From Corallococcus caeni (GTDB lineage: Bacteria; Myxococcota; Myxococcia; Myxococcales; Myxococcaceae): a DNA stretch of 64,000 nucleotides. Made by a program: the position numbers and the translations under genes. Within the stretch, counting starts at the first letter, position 1. Every line of letters starts with the position of its first letter. Below the pieces are notes generated by a model that had not been told where the DNA came from, searched no databases, and was given only the letters and a program-made list of their open reading frames with translations. Location of the stretch: assembly GCF_036245865.1 (NCBI RefSeq), contig NZ_BTTW01000010.1:1-64000 (forward strand). The letters run 5' to 3'. This document shows positions 7,398 through 15,961 of the stretch, one piece after another.

Positions 7398-8084
7398 TCA
7401 GGTCAGCGACACCATGCCGCCGCTGGAGCCCTTCTTGCGCACCCAGGCCTTGGGCTTGGGCGGAGCGACGGGCGCGGCCGGCTTCGCGGCTTCCTTCAGC
7501 GCCTGGCTGCCCGCGCGACCGCGAGGCAGCGTGACGTCCGGGACCGACTGCGGCCGGGCGCCATCCACCCACGCGTCCGGGCGGCGGTCGGTGCGGATGA
7601 GCAGGCGCAGCTTCTGGTAGTGCGCCGAGCAGTAGCCCTTGGAGCGGCTCTGGCGCTTGCAACCGATGACGGCGCAGGCCTGGTTGTCTTCCGCGGCGGC
7701 GGCCTTCGGCGGGCGGCCCGGGGACTTCGCGGCCGGCATCTTCGCGGCGGGCGCGGCCTTCGCGGCCGGCATCTTCGCGGCGGGCGCGGCCTTCGCGGCA
7801 GGCGCGGCCTTCGCGGCCGGGGCGGCCTTCGCGGCGGACTTCGGCGGACGGCCCGGACCGCGGCGGACGGCCGGCTCCGGCGCCAGCGTGGGCGTGCGCA
7901 CGCCCGCCACGGCACCCAGGCGGCTGGACAGCGGCGCCAGGCGGTCCGTCACCGCGCGCAGCGCGTCCAGCGCATCCAGCCCCTTGGCCATACGGGCCAC
8001 GGCCTTCTGAACGGGAGCCAGTTGCAGTTGCAACTCGCGACGGACCATGTCGCGGAGTTCGGTCTCAAGTGAAAGTGGGGCCAT
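7398..8084 (-). CDS. AT-hook protein with Lys/Ala repeats and a Cys3His knuckle
   Basis: A 228 aa basic protein that probably binds DNA. Residues 1-65 are helical and may oligomerise. GPGRPPK-type AT-hooks occur at 76-82 and 122-127, separated by an alanine/lysine/proline tract of AAPAAK repeats resembling eukaryotic histone H1 tails. A putative zinc site follows: Cys137, Cys142, Cys152 and His155 in the pattern GCKRQSRSKGYCSAHY. The C-terminus is basic. AT-hook proteins such as CarD are known in myxobacteria, but this is not CarD. ATG 8084 starts the helical domain; in-frame sequence upstream adds only six residues. Confidence 0.7.
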   Translation of the reverse strand: MAPLSLETELRDMVRRELQLQLAPVQKAVARMAKGLDALDALRAVTDRLAPLSSRLGAVAGVRTPTLAPEPAVRRGPGRPPKSAAKAAPAAKAAPAAKAAPAAKMPAAKAAPAAKMPAAKSPGRPPKAAAAEDNQACAVIGCKRQSRSKGYCSAHYQKLRLLIRTDRRPDAWVDGARPQSVPDVTLPRGRAGSQALKEAAKPAAPVAPPKPKAWVRKKGSSGGMVSLT

Positions 8085-8156
8085 GTGGGGCAGGATATAC
8101 ACCCATCCGCCGGGTAGGGGATGGAAACATTCCCCAGGATGTTAAAGGAACCAACC

Positions 8157-9005
8157 ATGACTCCGGTTCCCACTCCCGTCCGCTTCCGCGGCACCGACTC
8201 CTACCTCACGAGCGAGGGCCTGCAGGCCGCCGTCAACTGCGCCCTCACGCTCCAGCGCCCCCTGCTGGTCAAGGGTGAGCCCGGCACCGGCAAAACACTC
8301 CTGGCGGAAGCGATTGCCCAGGGACTGGGATTGAAGCTGCTCACCTGGCACGTGAAGAGCACCACGCGCGCGCAGGACGGCTTGTATGTCTACGACACCG
8401 TGCAGCGGCTGTATGACTCGCGCTTCGGGGACGGGGACGTGCGAGACATCCGGCGATACATCCGCCTGGGGCCGCTGGGCGAGGCCTTCGCGTCCCCCGA
8501 GCGCGTGGTGTTGCTCATTGACGAGGTGGACAAGGCGGACCTGGAGTTCCCCAACGACCTGCTCCACGAGCTGGATCGGATGCGCTTCCGCATCTCCGAG
8601 ACGAACGACGAGGTCGTGGCGAAGAACCGCCCCGTCGTGCTCATCACCAGCAACAACGAGAAGGAATTGCCCGACGCGTTCCTGCGCCGGTGCGTGTTCC
8701 ACTTCATCGACTTCCCGGAGCGCGAGCTCATGCAGCGCATCGTGGACGTGCACCACCCGGGGCTGGACCCGGCGCTGGCGGACCAGGCGCTCAAGGTCTT
8801 CTACGAGCTGCGCGCGATGACGCGGCTGCGCAAGCGGCCCTCCACCAGCGAGCTGGTCGACTGGATCTCCGTGCTCAAGGCCAACGGCGTGGTGGAGTTG
8901 AAGCTGGAGGAGCAGCTGCCGTTCCTGGGCGCGCTGCTCAAGAAGGAGCAGGACCTGGTGGCGGTGGCCGAGGCCTTCGGGCGCGGCCGGCGGACGCGCG
9001 CTTAA
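8157..9005 (+). CDS. MoxR-type AAA+ ATPase
   Basis: A 282 aa AAA+ ATPase of the MoxR class. Walker A is GEPGTGKT (40-47), Walker B LLIDEVDKAD (119-128), sensor 1 ITSNNEKELP, and the arginine FLRRC near 177. MoxR proteins work as chaperone-like remodellers with a VWA partner to insert metals or assemble complexes. The partner is the next gene, 20 bp downstream. ATG 8157 is preceded by AAAGGA eight bases upstream; an upstream ATG at 8121 is a poorer choice. Transcribed divergently from the AT-hook gene. Confidence 0.88.
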   Translation: MTPVPTPVRFRGTDSYLTSEGLQAAVNCALTLQRPLLVKGEPGTGKTLLAEAIAQGLGLKLLTWHVKSTTRAQDGLYVYDTVQRLYDSRFGDGDVRDIRRYIRLGPLGEAFASPERVVLLIDEVDKADLEFPNDLLHELDRMRFRISETNDEVVAKNRPVVLITSNNEKELPDAFLRRCVFHFIDFPERELMQRIVDVHHPGLDPALADQALKVFYELRAMTRLRKRPSTSELVDWISVLKANGVVELKLEEQLPFLGALLKKEQDLVAVAEAFGRGRRTRA

Positions 9006-9025
9006 GGCGGCACGGGGACCACGCC

Positions 9026-10231
9026 ATGTTCCTGCCGTTCTTCTACGAGCTGCGAAAGCGCGGGGTGAAGGTGGGCGCGCAGGAGGCGCTCGCCCTGGCC
9101 GGGGCGCTGAAGGCCGGGCTGCATGACAGCAGCCTGGATGGGTTCTACCACGTGGCTCGCGCGCTCCTGGTGCACTCGGAGACGCAGCTGGATGCCTTTG
9201 ACCAGGCGTTCCTGTTCCACTTCCAGGGCGTCGCCTCCGAAGCGCTGAAGCTCACCGAGGAGCTGCTGTCCTGGCTGGAGGAGGCCAAGGAGCGCACGGA
9301 CTTGAGCCCGGAGGAGCTGGCGCTGCTGGAGCAGTGGGACCCGGAAGAGCTGCGCCGGCAGCTGGAGCAGCGGCTGAAGGAGCAGACCGAGCGCCATGAC
9401 GGCGGCAACCGCTGGGTGGGCACGGGCGGCGCGTCTGCCTTTGGCAACAACGGCGTGGCCCGGCAGGGCGTGCGCGTTGGCGGCACGGGCGGGCGGCAGG
9501 GCCAGGCGCTGTGGCAGGCCGGCGCGCGCAAGTACGCGGGCTACCGCGACGACGTGGTGCTGGACACGCGGCAGATGGCGGTGGCGCTGCGCAAGCTGCG
9601 GGCCTTCGCGCGCGAGGGCGCGGCGGAGGAGCTGGACGTGGAGGAGAGCATCGCCGCCACCGCGAAGAACGCGGGCGAGCTGGAGGTGGTGACGCGTCCG
9701 CCGCGACGTCCCAACACGCGCGTGGTGCTGTGCATGGACGTGGGCGGCTCCATGGACCCGTACGCGCACCTGGTGAGCCGGCTGTTCAGCGTCGCCAGCC
9801 AGGCCTCGCACTTCAAGGAGCTGCGGACCTACTACTTCCACAACTGCGTCTACGGGAAGCTGTACGCCACGCCGCAGCTGACGGGCGGCCTCACCGTGCC
9901 GGAGCTCACCGCGCAGGTGGGAAGGCATCACAAGCTGGTGATGGTGGGCGACGCGTCCATGGCCCCGTATGAGCTGGGCATCCGCACGGATGCCAATGGC
10001 CAGTACCGGCAGGAGGGGCTGGAGGGGCTCACGTGGCTGATGCAACTGGCGCAGCACTTCGAGCGCAACGTGTGGCTCAACCCGGAGCCTCGCGGGTCGT
10101 GGCGCACGGGCTCCATCGCGATCATCGCCAACGTGTTCCCCATGTTCGCCCTCACCGTGGAGGGGCTGGGTGAGGCGGTGAACCACCTGACGCGCGGGAA
10201 GACGCCCCGCGGGGCGGCGGCGCGGCGGTAA
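9026..10231 (+). CDS. VWA domain protein, CoxE-like
   Basis: A 401 aa protein of the CoxE-like VWA family, the usual partner of MoxR ATPases. Residues 1-125 are helical; 126-165 are a Gly-rich linker (WVGTGGASAFGNNG...); the von Willebrand A domain spans about 230-390 with the metal site DVGGSMD (Asp238, Ser242), where the canonical DxSxS reads DxGxS. No signal peptide or membrane segment, so it acts in the cytosol with the ATPase just upstream. The client complex is unknown; no carbon monoxide dehydrogenase or nitric oxide reductase gene is nearby. Start ATG 9026. Confidence 0.85.
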   Translation: MFLPFFYELRKRGVKVGAQEALALAGALKAGLHDSSLDGFYHVARALLVHSETQLDAFDQAFLFHFQGVASEALKLTEELLSWLEEAKERTDLSPEELALLEQWDPEELRRQLEQRLKEQTERHDGGNRWVGTGGASAFGNNGVARQGVRVGGTGGRQGQALWQAGARKYAGYRDDVVLDTRQMAVALRKLRAFAREGAAEELDVEESIAATAKNAGELEVVTRPPRRPNTRVVLCMDVGGSMDPYAHLVSRLFSVASQASHFKELRTYYFHNCVYGKLYATPQLTGGLTVPELTAQVGRHHKLVMVGDASMAPYELGIRTDANGQYRQEGLEGLTWLMQLAQHFERNVWLNPEPRGSWRTGSIAIIANVFPMFALTVEGLGEAVNHLTRGKTPRGAAARR

Positions 10232-10258
10232 TTCCCGGAAAGGTGTGAGCCTGCCCGA

Positions 10259-10280
10259 CCGTCGGTGTGCCTGCCGACGG
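10259..10280. terminator. Hairpin between VWA gene and tkt
   Basis: Perfect 7 bp stem CCGTCGG/CCGACGG with an 8 nt loop, 27 bp after the VWA stop and 80 bp before transketolase. It could be a terminator for the MoxR operon or part of the tkt leader. Confidence 0.4.
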
Positions 10281-10359
10281 ACGGGCGCGTTTCGTGCGGC
10301 GTCCCGGCCCCGGTTACGGCATGGTGCGCCCGCGACGCAGGCTCAGCGCGGGAGGCCGC

Positions 10360-12417
10360 ATGACGACCGAGAAGATCGATACCCAGGCAATCAACACCAT
10401 CCGCACGCTGTCGATGGACGCGGTGGAGAAGGCCCACTCGGGCCACCCGGGCGCGCCCATGGCGCTGGCTCCCGTGGCCTATCAGCTGTGGCAGCAGGAG
10501 CTGCGCTATGACCCGGCCACGCCGAACTGGCCGGACCGCGACCGCTTCATCCTGTCCAACGGCCACGCCTCCATGCTGCTCTACAGCCTGCTGCACCTGG
10601 CGGGCGTGAAGCGCGTGAAGGACGCGAAGGTCACGGACGTGCCGGCCGTGTCCCTGGACGACATCCGCAACTTCCGCCAGCTGGACTCCGCCACCCCGGG
10701 CCACCCGGAGTACCACTGGACCACCGGCGTGGAGACCACCACCGGCCCCCTGGGCGCGGGCGTCTCCAACAGCGTGGGCATGGCCATCGCCAGCAAGTGG
10801 CTGGGCAGCCACTTCAACAAGCCGGGCTTCGACCTGTTCACCCATGACGTCTACGCGCTCTGCGGCGACGGCGACATGATGGAGGGCGTGGCGTCCGAGG
10901 CCGCGTCGCTCGCGGGCCACCTCCAGCTGCCCAACCTGTGCTGGATCTACGACAGCAACCACATCTCCATCGACGGCAGCACCGACCTGGCCTTCACGGA
11001 GGACGTGGGCCGCCGCTTCGAGGGCTACGGCTGGCGCGTGCTCAAGGTCACCGACGCCAACGACCTGGACGCGCTGTCCAAGGCCTACAAGTCCTTCAAG
11101 GACGAGCGCGGCAAGCCCACGCTCATCATCGTCAACTCGTTCATCGGCTACGGGTCGCCCAAGAAGCAGGGCTCCGCCAGCGCCCACGGCGAGCCCTTGG
11201 GCGCCGACGAAATCAAGGCCACCAAGAAGGCCTACGGCTGGCCCGAGGACGCGCAGTTCCTGGTGCCCGACGGCGTGCGCGAGCGCTTCCAGGAGCGCAT
11301 GGGCGCGCGCGGCAAGGCGCTGCACGACGCGTGGGCGAAGTCCTTCGCGGACTACCGCAAGCAGCACCCGGAGCTGGCGCGCGAGCTGGACGCGCTGCTC
11401 AAGCGCGAGCTGCCGGAGGGCTGGGACAAGGAGCTGCCCGTGTTCCCCGCGGACGCGAAGGGCATGGCCACCCGTGAGTCCGGCGGCAAGGTGCTCAACG
11501 CGCTGGCGAAGAACTACCCGTGGCTCGTCGGCGGCTCCGCGGACCTGAACCCGTCCACGAAGACGTACATCTCCGCGTCCACGTCCATGAAGCCGGGCGA
11601 GTACTCGGGGCGCAACATCCACTTCGGCGTGCGCGAGCACGCGATGGGCTCCATCGTCAACGGCCTCAACCTGAGCCACGTGCGCGGCTACAGCGCCACG
11701 TTCCTCATCTTCAGTGACTACGAGCGCCCCGCCATGCGCCTGTCGGCGCTGATGGAGATTCCGTCCATCCACATCTTCACGCACGACTCCATTGGCCTGG
11801 GCGAGGACGGCCCCACGCACCAGCCGGTGGAGCAGCTGATGTCCCTGCGCGCGGTGCCGGGCAACATCGTGCTGCGCCCCGGTGACGCCAACGAGGTGAC
11901 GGAGGCGTGGCGCTACATCGCGCAGCAGCAGCACCACCCGGTGGTGCTCGTGCTGTCACGGCAGCCGGTGCCCACGCTGGACCGCGCGAAGTTCGCGCCG
12001 GCGTCCGGCGTGGCCAAGGGCGCGTACACGCTGCTGGAGGCGGAGGGCGGAAAGCCGGACGTCATCCTCATCGGCACGGGCACGGAGGTGGCGCTGGTGG
12101 TGGAGGCCGCGGAGAAGCTCAAGGCCGAGGGCGTCAAGGCGCGCGTGGTGAGCATGCCGTCGTGGGAGCTGTTCGAGCAGCAGCCCCAGGAGTACCAGGA
12201 CAGCGTGCTGCCCCCGAACGTGAAGGCTCGCGTGTCCGTGGAGAAGGGCGCGGCGTTCGGCTGGGAGCGCTGGGTGGGGCACACGGGCAGCGTCATCGGC
12301 ATGCGCAGCTTCGGTGCTTCCGCGCCCATCAAGGCGCTGCAGCAGAAGTTCGGCTTCACCGTGGAGAACGTGGTGAAGGAAGCGCACGCCACCATCGCCA
12401 AGGCGAAGAAGCACTGA
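10360..12417 (+). CDS. tkt: Transketolase
   Basis: A 685 aa enzyme of the pentose phosphate pathway that transfers two-carbon ketol units using thiamine diphosphate. The order of motifs is standard: AHSGHPGAPM near the N-terminus, GHASMLLYSLLHLAG, the cofactor-binding GDGDMMEGVASEA, and the pyrimidine-domain EDGPTHQPVEQ. Full length for the family. ATG 10360 follows GGGAGG at close spacing, and the family N-terminus (TIRTLSMDAVEKAHSGHPG) begins a few residues later. It appears to be a single-gene unit closed by a strong hairpin. Confidence 0.96.
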   Translation: MTTEKIDTQAINTIRTLSMDAVEKAHSGHPGAPMALAPVAYQLWQQELRYDPATPNWPDRDRFILSNGHASMLLYSLLHLAGVKRVKDAKVTDVPAVSLDDIRNFRQLDSATPGHPEYHWTTGVETTTGPLGAGVSNSVGMAIASKWLGSHFNKPGFDLFTHDVYALCGDGDMMEGVASEAASLAGHLQLPNLCWIYDSNHISIDGSTDLAFTEDVGRRFEGYGWRVLKVTDANDLDALSKAYKSFKDERGKPTLIIVNSFIGYGSPKKQGSASAHGEPLGADEIKATKKAYGWPEDAQFLVPDGVRERFQERMGARGKALHDAWAKSFADYRKQHPELARELDALLKRELPEGWDKELPVFPADAKGMATRESGGKVLNALAKNYPWLVGGSADLNPSTKTYISASTSMKPGEYSGRNIHFGVREHAMGSIVNGLNLSHVRGYSATFLIFSDYERPAMRLSALMEIPSIHIFTHDSIGLGEDGPTHQPVEQLMSLRAVPGNIVLRPGDANEVTEAWRYIAQQQHHPVVLVLSRQPVPTLDRAKFAPASGVAKGAYTLLEAEGGKPDVILIGTGTEVALVVEAAEKLKAEGVKARVVSMPSWELFEQQPQEYQDSVLPPNVKARVSVEKGAAFGWERWVGHTGSVIGMRSFGASAPIKALQQKFGFTVENVVKEAHATIAKAKKH

Positions 12418-12439
12418 CGGCCCTGTAGAAAATGAAAGG

Positions 12440-12469
12440 GCCCCGGACCCTCCCCCGAAGGTCCGGGGC
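12440..12469 (+). terminator. Terminator hairpin after tkt
   Basis: A 10 bp perfect stem (GCCCCGGACC pairing with GGTCCGGGGC) and a 10 nt loop, 22 bp past the tkt stop. It may serve both tkt and the convergent leftward gene ending at 12532. Confidence 0.7.
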
Positions 12470-12531
12470 ACCTCTGTCCCCCCTGCTTCCAATCCCCCCA
12501 ACTTCAAATCCCCCCCTGCATCAGCTGCACA

Positions 12532-14037
12532 TCAGGCCGCGTAGAACATGGGGCGCGTGCGGGGCGGGTTGCTGACGAACTTCATCTCGTTGATCATCTT
12601 CTTGAAGTCCTTCTGGTCGATGCCGACGGAGCCCTGGAAGTTCGCGCGGTTGGCGTACTTCTCGTAGGTGTCCACCACCTTCTTCGCCTCCGGCGTGAGG
12701 CGGTCGTAGTTCTGGCGGGCCCACTTCATCGTGTCGATGAACTCGTTGCCGGCCGCCTGGCCGTCCAGGTCCCCCGCGCCCTTCTCGATGGCGGCGGTCA
12801 GGTCGTTGCCGGTGATCTTGCCCGGCTTGGCGTCCAGACCCTCCAGCGCGTCACGCATGGAGTTGTCGCTGAAGGTCTTGAAGCCCTCCATCGTCTTGAA
12901 CATGGCGTCCGCATCCTTCTGCGTGATGCCGCCCGGACCGGCCTTCTTCGCGGCCTCCTGGTAGGTCTTCAGGACGTCGCGGGCCTCGGGCGTGAGGCGG
13001 CTCTCGTTCTTGGCGGCCCACTTCTCGAACTCCTTCAGCTCGGAGGTGGAGGAGTGGCCGTCCGTGTCGGAGATGCCGTCCTTGATGGCCTTGGTGAGGT
13101 CCTCGCCGGAGATGGGGCCGCTCTGCTTGTCGAGCGCCTCCGTGGCCTTGCGGGCGCTCACGTCACCGGCGCCCACCTTGCGCAGCTCCTTGTTGAGGGC
13201 GGCGGTCTCCCTGCCGGTGAGGCCGGAGCGCCCTTCCGCCTGCGCGGCCTTGGCGTGCTTGCGGTAGACGTCCAGCACCTCCTTGGCCTCCGGGGACAGG
13301 CGGCTCTCGTTCTTGGAGGCCCACTTCTCGAACTCCTTCAGCTCCGCGCCGGCCGCCTGGCCGTCGTGGTCCGCGGTGCCGCGGGTGATGGCTCGGGCCA
13401 TGTCCTCGCCGGACACCGTGCCGCCGTGGGTCTTGCTGTCCAGGTGGGCGAGCGACTTCTTCGCGCTGGCGTCACCCACGTCGCGCATCTCCGAGAGCAT
13501 CTTCTTGAAGTCGTCCTGCGGGATGCCGGACTCGCCGCGCGCCTGGGAGAGCGCCGCGTACTTGCTGTAGATGTCCATCACCTGGCGGGCCTCCGGGGTG
13601 AGGCGCTCGCGGTTGTTGGCGGCCCAGTCGGAGACGGCGCGGTACTCACCGGAGGCGGCCTGGCCGTCCAGGTCCCCGACGGCGGCCTCGATGCTGTCCG
13701 CGAACTGCTCGGCGCTGATGGGGCCGGAGGTCTGGTTCAGCTTGTTCATCTCCACCATGGCGCCCAGGTCCTTGGGCTGCCAGTTGTCGCGCGACGGGGT
13801 GCCCCAGCAGCCGTGGCCGTGCTGGGTGAAGCGGTCACCGACGTGCTGCTGGGCCTTGAGGTCCGCGACCTGCGCCTTCAGGCCCTCCATCTGCGCCTTC
13901 ATGTTGTTCAGCGTGGCCTTCACCTCCGCGGCCTGCTTCGCGGGGGAGGACGACCCCTTCAGGAGGGCGGCTTCCTTGTGGCCCAGGGCCGACTTGCTGT
14001 TCAGGGAGGTGGTGACGGTGGACTTGATGGTGGACAT
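12532..14037 (-). CDS. Four-repeat EF-hand-like protein
   Basis: A 501 aa protein built from four repeats of about 100 residues after a Ser/Lys-rich, coiled-coil N-terminus (35-65). Each repeat has an EF-hand-like loop with Asp3, Asp5, Gly6 and Glu12 of the canonical calcium loop: GDLDGQAASGE (121-131), ADHDGQAAGAE (222-232), SDTDGHSSTSE (323-333) and GDLDGQAAGNE (422-432). Loop position 1 is never acidic (V, T, I, A). Each loop is followed by a helix W-A-x-x-N-x-x-R-L-[ST]-P-E-A and a short DFKKM-type helix. No signal peptide. I infer calcium binding and a structural role. ATG 14037, GGAG nine bases upstream. Confidence 0.7.
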   Translation of the reverse strand: MSTIKSTVTTSLNSKSALGHKEAALLKGSSSPAKQAAEVKATLNNMKAQMEGLKAQVADLKAQQHVGDRFTQHGHGCWGTPSRDNWQPKDLGAMVEMNKLNQTSGPISAEQFADSIEAAVGDLDGQAASGEYRAVSDWAANNRERLTPEARQVMDIYSKYAALSQARGESGIPQDDFKKMLSEMRDVGDASAKKSLAHLDSKTHGGTVSGEDMARAITRGTADHDGQAAGAELKEFEKWASKNESRLSPEAKEVLDVYRKHAKAAQAEGRSGLTGRETAALNKELRKVGAGDVSARKATEALDKQSGPISGEDLTKAIKDGISDTDGHSSTSELKEFEKWAAKNESRLTPEARDVLKTYQEAAKKAGPGGITQKDADAMFKTMEGFKTFSDNSMRDALEGLDAKPGKITGNDLTAAIEKGAGDLDGQAAGNEFIDTMKWARQNYDRLTPEAKKVVDTYEKYANRANFQGSVGIDQKDFKKMINEMKFVSNPPRTRPMFYAA

Positions 14038-14168
14038 TTTTGATCTCCGGGAGGAGCGGCTTCCTTTGCGGAAGCGGTCATGCCGGGACCTATTGCACGC
14101 GTCGTGCCAGCCCTGCCTGGCCACATACCTCAAGGATTCCCTGGGGTTACGCGGCGACGACGCGAAGG

Positions 14169-14235
14169 CCGGGGTGGTGACAACAGTCACCAGAGGTGAT
14201 GACAGTCACCAGCCCCCCGGCCCCGGGGTGGTGAC
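14169..14235. repeat. Cluster of GGTGAC/GTCACC repeats
   Basis: CCGGGGTGGTGAC occurs at 14169-14181 and again at 14223-14235; between them ACAGTCACCAG occurs twice, 18 bp apart. The copies are in mixed orientation, forming nested dyads 130-200 bp upstream of the EF-hand-like gene and just past the GNAT stop. It may be an operator or an end-of-transcript structure. Confidence 0.4.
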
Positions 14236-14243
14236 CGGAAGCA

Positions 14244-14840
14244 TCACTTCCGGCGCGCGGGACTGAGCGCCTTGCGCACGCGCTGCTTGCCGGCGGGGCG
14301 GTCCGCGACGTGGACGTAGCCCCGCTTGAGGAAGAACGGGAGCGTGCCCGTGTAGGCCATGCCGTTGCTGATACGCGCTTCGCCCCGGGGCGGCTTCACC
14401 GGATAGCCCTCCAGGGTGCGCGGGCCGTCGCGCCGCACCGCGGCCTCCACGGCGGCGAGCAGCGCGGTGGCCACGCCCTGGTTGCGCCAGTTCCGGTGGA
14501 TGAAGAAGCAGGGCACGGAGGAGACGGCGTCCGCGTCGTCGCACTTGAAGCTGGGGGCGCGGTCCAGGCGTGGGAAGTCGCGGCGCGGGCCGAAGGTGGC
14601 CCAGCCCACCGGTTCGCCGTCCGCGTAGGCGAGGACGCCCTTCGCTTCTCCGCTCGCGACCAGGGCCTTGAAGCGGCGCTTCGCGTCGGGGCCTCGCACG
14701 TCGTCGTAGCGCTCGCCTTCCGGGATGCGCCAGTACATGCACCAGCAGCCGCCGCAGGCGCCGTTGGGGCCGAAGAGCTTCTCGAGGTCGGGCCAGAGCT
14801 CCGGAGTGAGCTCGACGGTCTTCAGGTCGGGAGGGGCCAT
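14244..14840 (-). CDS. GNAT family N-acetyltransferase
   Basis: A 198 aa GNAT-fold protein. The acetyl-CoA loop reads NWRNQGVATALLAAVEAA (R/QxxGxA variant), preceded by the strand VSSVPCFFIH and followed by a C-terminal LPFFLKRGY strand typical of the fold. A Cys cluster near the N-terminus (GACGGCWCMYW) is notable and resembles a group of myxobacterial and actinobacterial GNATs. The substrate is unknown. ATG 14840. Before the IS630 insertion its start lay 13 bp behind the truB stop, so it was the next gene of the truB operon; now the element separates them. Confidence 0.75.
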   Translation of the reverse strand: MAPPDLKTVELTPELWPDLEKLFGPNGACGGCWCMYWRIPEGERYDDVRGPDAKRRFKALVASGEAKGVLAYADGEPVGWATFGPRRDFPRLDRAPSFKCDDADAVSSVPCFFIHRNWRNQGVATALLAAVEAAVRRDGPRTLEGYPVKPPRGEARISNGMAYTGTLPFFLKRGYVHVADRPAGKQRVRKALSPARRK

Positions 14841-14875
14841 GGAGGCGCCCGTTCTAAACCGCCTCGGGTAGTCCG

Positions 14876-15445
14876 CTAAACGCGGAGGCGAGCGTGCCTG
14901 AACAAGGAGCGAAGAACCTGCGGCCGGCTTTGCAGCCTGCGGAACTCGCTCCTTGTCAGGTGACGAAGCTCGGCGACATCGAGAGGGAGGGCGTTTAGGA
15001 GCCTTCCCTTCACCCAGCTGTTGCAGCCCTCTTCGGGATTCAATTCCGGTGCATAGGAGGGCAGCCACTCCACCTGGAAGTCGTCGGGATGGAGTGAGAG
15101 CCAGTCCTTCACCTGACTTGCTCGGTGTGCCGCCAGGTGGTCCCAGATGATGAGCAGCGGGTGCCCTACGCGCTTGCGGAAGTAGCGCAGCGCGAAGAGG
15201 ACCTGCTGCGCATGAATGGCCCCCTCGAAATGGCGCGCCAGAACTTGGGGCTGTCGCCACTGTGTCGGCGCCACCAGCAAGACGATACTCGACACCTCAC
15301 GGCGTCTACTCAGGCGGTGGAGCGTGGGCGCAGTGCCGATGGGCGCCCATGTGGTGCCGAGGCGGGCTCGAAACGTGCTGCCCGTCTCGTCCAGGAAGGC
15401 AATCGTCCTGCCGCTTCTTCGAGCCCCCTTTTGATGCGTGGCCAA
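14876..15445 (-). CDS. IS630 transposase, catalytic part (ORF B)
   Basis: A 189 aa open frame, read in the -1 frame relative to ORF A. It holds the DDE catalytic core: Asp19 in AFLDETG, Asp102 in IIWDHLAAH and the glutamate in APELNPEEG (138/139), all intact. It is probably made as a fusion with ORF A by a -1 ribosomal frameshift in the overlap; the stretch before GARRSGRT is the natural junction in this family. Independent initiation at ATG 15445 would lack the DNA-binding part. The stop lies within the left end of the element. Confidence 0.85.
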   Translation of the reverse strand: MATHQKGARRSGRTIAFLDETGSTFRARLGTTWAPIGTAPTLHRLSRRREVSSIVLLVAPTQWRQPQVLARHFEGAIHAQQVLFALRYFRKRVGHPLLIIWDHLAAHRASQVKDWLSLHPDDFQVEWLPSYAPELNPEEGCNSWVKGRLLNALPLDVAELRHLTRSEFRRLQSRPQVLRSLFRHARLRV

Positions 15446-15903
15446 TCCCGCTTCAGCCAGGCCTCGATGAGGGCCTCATCTCGCTCTCGGGCTTGGGAGC
15501 GAGGCCGATGGGCCGAAAAGCCCAGGCGGTGCAGGGGCTCGCTGAGGGAAGCCGGGTGGTACCCGACGCCCCATCTTCGCTGGATGAACTGAACGACCCT
15601 TGGAAGAGTCCAGCGCTCGGTGGGAAAACCGGCCTTGAGTGCACCGGCTTCCAACGCTCGCGCCAACTGCCTCCATTGCGCCGGCTTCAGGTACGAGGGC
15701 CGCCCTTTGTGGGGCTTGCGCCAGAGTGCCTGCAGGCCCTCTTCGCGCAGTCTCTTGCTCCACTGGGAAACGGCTCCACGCGTCACCCCCAACTCGTCGG
15801 CGACATCCACTGGATGCCAGCCCGACTCCAGAAGCGAGGCAGCCAAGAGCCGCCGCGCTTCCAGTTGCCCGGGCGTCAGCCTGAACGGATGCTGAGACCC
15901 CAT
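15310..15903 (-). CDS. IS630 transposase, DNA-binding part (ORF A)
   Basis: A 197 aa open frame with a helix-turn-helix (DVADELGVTRGAVSQWSKRLREEG) followed by the linker KPHKGRPSYLKPAQW and the winged segment WTLPRVVQFIQRRWGVGYHPASL typical of IS630 N-termini. The useful protein part ends near DWPRIKRG; the remaining residues are the out-of-frame tail before the stop. ATG 15903 lies 35 bp inside the right inverted repeat. Confidence 0.82.
   Translation of the reverse strand: MGSQHPFRLTPGQLEARRLLAASLLESGWHPVDVADELGVTRGAVSQWSKRLREEGLQALWRKPHKGRPSYLKPAQWRQLARALEAGALKAGFPTERWTLPRVVQFIQRRWGVGYHPASLSEPLHRLGFSAHRPRSQARERDEALIEAWLKRDWPRIKRGLEEAAGRLPSWTRRAARFEPASAPHGRPSALRPRSTA
15424..15432 (-). other. 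Probable -1 frameshift site in the transposase
   Basis: The minus strand reads AAAAGGGGG within the ORF A/ORF B overlap. Slipping back one base changes the ORF A reading IKRG into HQKGARRSG, which restores the family sequence. The homopolymer runs would allow re-pairing of the glycine tRNA. Confidence 0.55.
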
Positions 15904-15961
15904 CGTCTCCCCCTCTCACCCATTCAACTGCCCTGGTGTTTAGGGGACATCCCGAGGCGGT

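Noticed and set aside
12470-12531. Possible tRNA-like TTCAAATCC segment
   Set aside because: No acceptor, D or anticodon arm can be folded around it; it is a C-rich spacer between convergent genes.
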